The notes under the pieces are model-generated. The model was not told the DNA's origin and ran no database searches. It worked only from the letters and a program-made list of their open reading frames with translations. Shown here one piece after another: positions 59,412 to 64,000 of a stretch of DNA of 64,000 bases. The stretch covers positions 127,061,450 through 127,125,449 of the forward strand of contig CP136069.1 in the NCBI GenBank assembly GCA_032622095.1. The letters are read 5' to 3'. A program made the translations under genes and the position numbers. This stretch comes from Siphonodentalium dalli (Eukaryota; Mollusca; Scaphopoda; Gadilida; Siphonodentaliidae). Numbering within the stretch: position 1 is the first letter of the stretch; each line of letters starts with the position of its first letter.

Positions 59412-59529
59412 TTGACTTTGTGCAAAAACTTGAGCACCGAACAGACATCAATATCTCAACAAAAACATGTTTACAGTTTATTACATCAAATAAATTGAAA
59501 ATACAATGTTTTGGAGCTTCCTCTTTCAA

Positions 59530-62500
59530 ATGGTATATAATATGGCATATATATTATATAATGTGATCTGGGGGTTCATGGTATATAATATGGCATATAT
59601 ATTATATAATGTGATCCGGGGGTTCATGGTATATAATATGGCATATATTTTATATAATGTGATCTGGGGGTTCATGGTATATAATATGGCATATATATTA
59701 TATAATGTGATCTGGGGGTTCATGGTATATAATATGGCATATATTTTATATAATGTGATCTGGGGGTTCATGGTATATAATATGGCATATATTTTATATA
59801 ATGTGATCTGGGGGTTCATGGTATATAATATGGCATATATATTATATAATGTGATCTGGGGGTTCATGGTATATAATATGGCATATATTTTATATAATGT
59901 GATCTGGGGGTTCATGGTATATAATATGGCATATATTTTATATAATGTGATCTGGGGGTTCATGGTATATAGTATGGCATATATATTATATAATGTGATC
60001 TGGGGGTTCATGGTATATAATATGGCATATATTTTATATATGTGATCTGAGGGTTCATGGTATATAATATGGCATATATATTATATAATGTGATCTGGGA
60101 GTTCATGGTATATAATATGGCATATATTTTATATAATGTGATCTGGGGGTTCATGGTATATAATATGGCGTATATATTATATAATGTGATCTGGGGGTTC
60201 ATGGTATATAATATGGCATATATTTTATATAATGTGATCTAGGGGTTCATGGTATATAATATGGCATATATATTATATAATGTGATCTGGGGGTTCATGG
60301 TATATAATATGGCATATATTTTATATAATGTGATCTGGGGTTCATGGTATATAATATGGCATATATTTTATATAATGTGATCTGGGGGTTCATGGTATAT
60401 AATATGGCATATATATTATATAATGTGATCTGGGGGTTCATGGTATATAATATGGCATATATTTTATATAATGTGATCTGGGGGTTCATGGTATATAATA
60501 TGGCATATATATTATATAATGTGATCTGGGGGTTCATGGTATATAATATGGCATATATTGTATATAATGTGATCTGGGGGTTCATGGTATATAATATGGC
60601 ATATATATTATATAATGTGATCTGGGGGTTCATGGTATATAATATGGCATATATTTTATATATGTGATCTGGGGGTTCATGGTATATAATATGGCATATA
60701 TTTTATATATGTGATCTGAGGTTTCATGGTATATAATATGGCATATATATTATATAATGTGATCTGGGAGTTCATGGTATATAATATGGCATATATTTTA
60801 TATATGTGATCTGAGGGTTCATGGTATATAATATGGCATATATATTATATAATGTGATCTGGGGGTTCATGGTATATAATATGGCATATATATTATATAA
60901 TGTGATCTGGGGGTTCATGGTATATAATATGGCATATATTTTATATAATGTGATCTGGGGGTTCATGGTATATAATATGGCATATATTTTATATAATGTG
61001 ATCTGGGGGTTCATGGTATATAATATGGCATATATATTATATAATGTGATCTGGGGGTTCATGGTATATAATATGGCATATATTTTATATAATGTGATCT
61101 GGGGGTTCATGGTATATAATATGGCATATATTTTATATAATGTGATCTGGGGGTTCATGGTATATAGTATGGCATATATATTATATAATGTGATCTGGGG
61201 GTTCATGGTATATAATATGGCATATATTTTATATATGTGATCTGAGGGTTCATGGTATATAATATGGCATATATATTATATAATGTGATCTGGGAGTTCA
61301 TGGTATATAATATGGCATATATTTTATATAATGTGATCTGGGGGTTCATGGTATATAATATGGCGTATATATTATATAATGTGATCTGGGGGTTCATGGT
61401 ATATAATATGGCATATATTTTATATAATGTGATCTAGGGGTTCATGGTATATAATATGGCATATATATTATATAATGTGATCTGGGGGTTCATGGTATAT
61501 AATATGGCATATATTTTATATAATGTGATCTGGGGTTCATGGTATATAATATGGCATATATTTTATATAATGTGATCTGGGGGTTCATGGTATATAATAT
61601 GGCATATATATTATATAATGTGATCTGGGGGTTCATGGTATATAATATGGCATATATTTTATATAATGTGATCTGGGGGTTCATGGTATATAATATGGCA
61701 TATATTTTATATAATGTGATCTGGGGGTTCATGGTATATAATATGGCATATATTGTATATAATGTGATCTGGGGGTTCATGGTATATAATATGGCATATA
61801 TATTATATAATGTGATCTGGGGGTTCATGGTATATAATATGGCATATATTTTATATATGTGATCTGGGGGTTCATGGTATATAATATGGCATATATTTTA
61901 TATATGTGATCTGAGGTTTCATGGTATATAATATGGCATATATATTATATAATGTGATCTGGGAGTTCATGGTATATAATATGGCATATATTTTATATAA
62001 TGTGATCTGGGGGTTCATGGTATATAATATGGCATATATATTATATAATGTGATCTGGGAGTTCATGGTATATAATATGGCATATATTTTATATATGTGA
62101 TCTGGGGGTTCATGGTATATATATTATATAATGTGATCTGGGGGTTCATGGTATATAATATGGCATATATATTATATAATGTGATCTGGGGGTTCATGGT
62201 ATATAATATGGCATATATTTTATATAATGTGATCTGGGGGTTCATGGTATATAATATGGCATATATTTTATATAATGTGATCTGTGGGTTCATGGTATAT
62301 AATATGGCATATATTGTATATAATGTGATCTGGGGGTTCATGGTATATAATATGGCATATATATTATATAATGTGATCTGGGGGTTCATGGTATATAATA
62401 TGGCATATATTTTATATAATGTGATCTGGGGGTTCATGGTATATATATTATATAATGTGATCTGGGGGTTCATGGTATATAATATGGCATATATATTATA

Positions 62501-63520
62501 TAATGTGATCTGGGGGTTCATGGTATATAATATGGCATATATTTTATATAATGTGATCTGGGGGTTCATGGTATATAATATGGCATATATTTTATATAAT
62601 GTGATCTGTGGGTTCATGGTATATAATATGGCATATATTGTATATAATGTGATCTGGGGGTTCATGGTATATAGTATGGCATATATATTATATAATGTGA
62701 TCTGGGGGTTCATGGTATATAATATGGCATATATTTTATATATGTGATCTGAGGGTTCATGGTATATAATATGGCATATATATTATATAATGTGATCTGG
62801 GAGTTCATGGTATATAATATGGCATATATTTTATATAATGTGATCTGGGGGTTCATGGTATATAATATGGTGTATATATTATATAATGTGATCTGGGGGT
62901 TCATGGTATATAATATGGCATATATTTTATATAATGTGATCTAGGGGTTCATGGTATATAATATGGCATATATATTATATAATGTGATCTGGGGGTTCAT
63001 GGTATATAATATGGCATATATTTTATATAATGTGATCTGGGGTTCATGGTATATAATATGGCATATATTTTATATAATGTGATCTGGGGGTTCATGGTAT
63101 ATAATATGGCATATATATTATATAATGTGATCTGGGGGTTCATGGTATATAATATGGCATATATATTATATAATGTGATCTGGGGGTTCATGGTATATAA
63201 TATGGCATATATATTATATAATGTGATCTGGGGGTTCATGGTATATAATATGGCATATATATTATACAATGTGATCTGGGGGTTCATGGTATATAATATG
63301 GCATATATATTATATAATGTGATCTGGGGGTTCATGGTATATAATATGGCATATATTTTATATAATGTGATCTGGGGGTTCATGGTATATAATATGGCAT
63401 ATATATTATATGTGATCTGGGGGTTCATGGTATATAATATGGCATATATATATTATATAATGTGATCTGGGGGTTCATGGTATATAATATGGCATATATA
63501 TTATATAATGTGATCTGGGG
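59530..63520. repeat. 48-bp minisatellite, about 83 units, with higher-order repeat
   Basis: Unit ATGGTATATAATATGGCATA / TATATTATATAATGTGATCT / GGGGGTTC, 48 bp. Units alternate between ATATATTATATA and ATATTTTATATA variants. Marker variants (GGCGTATAT at 60168 and 61363; the one-base-short TGGGGTTC at about 60331 and 61526) recur at exactly 1195 bp, then again 1507 bp later. A 324-bp block with a 36-bp short unit is duplicated near 62111 and 62435. Since 48 is a multiple of 3, a 16-residue peptide repeat is open on each strand; I do not call it a gene. Confidence 0.97.
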
Positions 63521-64000
63521 ATTTGAAAATTAAGTGGGCCTTTAAATAACAACTCATCATGGTCACTAATGCTTGAGTTGAATTGCATTTGGCCCATTCT
63601 AAAGTTAACTACAATTAACATATATAATTATACTAGCTAGCTATAGATCAGGCTGGCTAGATACTCAAATTGTGTATTGAAATCTCACATGGTGTCGACA
63701 CATTCCAGTATAATGTAAGGGGAGCAAACTTAATAAAAGCCCTTGGGCTTGTTGTTTAATCCCCTTTCCAATCATCCGATTATATATATTACTAGCAGGG
63801 TTACCCGGCGTTGCTCAGGTTAATGTATGCTGTGGATATTTGTTGGGAATAGAGAATGCTCTTGCTCAAAGTGTTATACGTTTTCTCATAAATTGTATAT
63901 TCAAATAGCATCACAAAACATGATTATTACAGTCATGGAATATAAGTAGTGGCTCACCTTGTCAAATGTCATTCTGTTTATCGCGATTAATCCGTTCCAC
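63521..64000. other. Unassigned end of window
   Basis: AT-rich. TACCCGGCGTTGCTCAGG at about 63812 looks like part of a dispersed repeat but could not be assigned. Confidence 0.3.

Noticed and set aside
59506-63465. Long open frames (up to 216 residues) on both strands
   Set aside because: They are translations of the 48-bp minisatellite; openness follows from a period divisible by 3 and occurs on both strands.

Overview
This window is AT-rich, repeat-dominated animal DNA. Its shape suggests a lophotrochozoan, most likely a bivalve mollusc. The evidence is spliced exons with GT/AG borders, a zinc-finger gene conserved in animals, a CR1/L2-type LINE tail, tRNA-derived SINEs, many MITEs, and tandem arrays of about 160-170 bp with short hairpin heads that resemble elements known from bivalves. 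The species is an inference; no search was possible. No bacterial operon, CRISPR array or rRNA is present.

One host gene can be recognised. Six plus-strand exons (27298-27350, 34307-34435, 40296-40434, 44987-45135, 52222-52408, 53204-53238) join in frame to a ZC2HC1A-like protein. It has a C2HC finger split by a 6.96 kb intron, a basic linker, a proline-rich stretch, a second C2HC finger, then a Ser/Pro/Thr/Arg-rich tail. The start exon and the last exon(s) are not identified. The exon ending at 40434 is followed by two more GTAAG donors exactly 51 and 45 nt downstream, both in frame. They were made by tandem duplication of the exon end.

Region by region: 1-7.4 kb holds tandem arrays, a TTAA-flanked element carrying a 31-bp minisatellite, and a Helentron-like array. 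7.38-14.65 kb is one small TIR element split by about 6.5 kb of nested repeats. 14.6-27.3 kb holds SINE pieces, palindromic Tc1/mariner-like MITEs, a piggyBac-like MITE nested in one of them, and near-perfect palindromes. 27.3-53.3 kb is the gene, its introns filled with a 1.17 kb TIR element, a LINE inside a 300-bp-armed inverted repeat, five Helentron-like arrays or fragments, a hAT-like MITE inside the splice-site repeat, a Tigger-like transposase fragment and many hairpin MITEs. 53.3-59.5 kb holds further MITEs and an inverted second copy of the 1.17 kb element. 59.53-63.52 kb is a 48-bp minisatellite of about 83 units with a higher-order period of 1195 bp, open in one frame on each strand.

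The best leads are the duplicated in-frame splice donors, the reconstructable Helentron-like insertion site at 49745/51555, the TTAA element nested exactly at the TTAA of another MITE, the shared LINE/SINE tail, and the higher-order minisatellite. No confident new enzymatic system was found.
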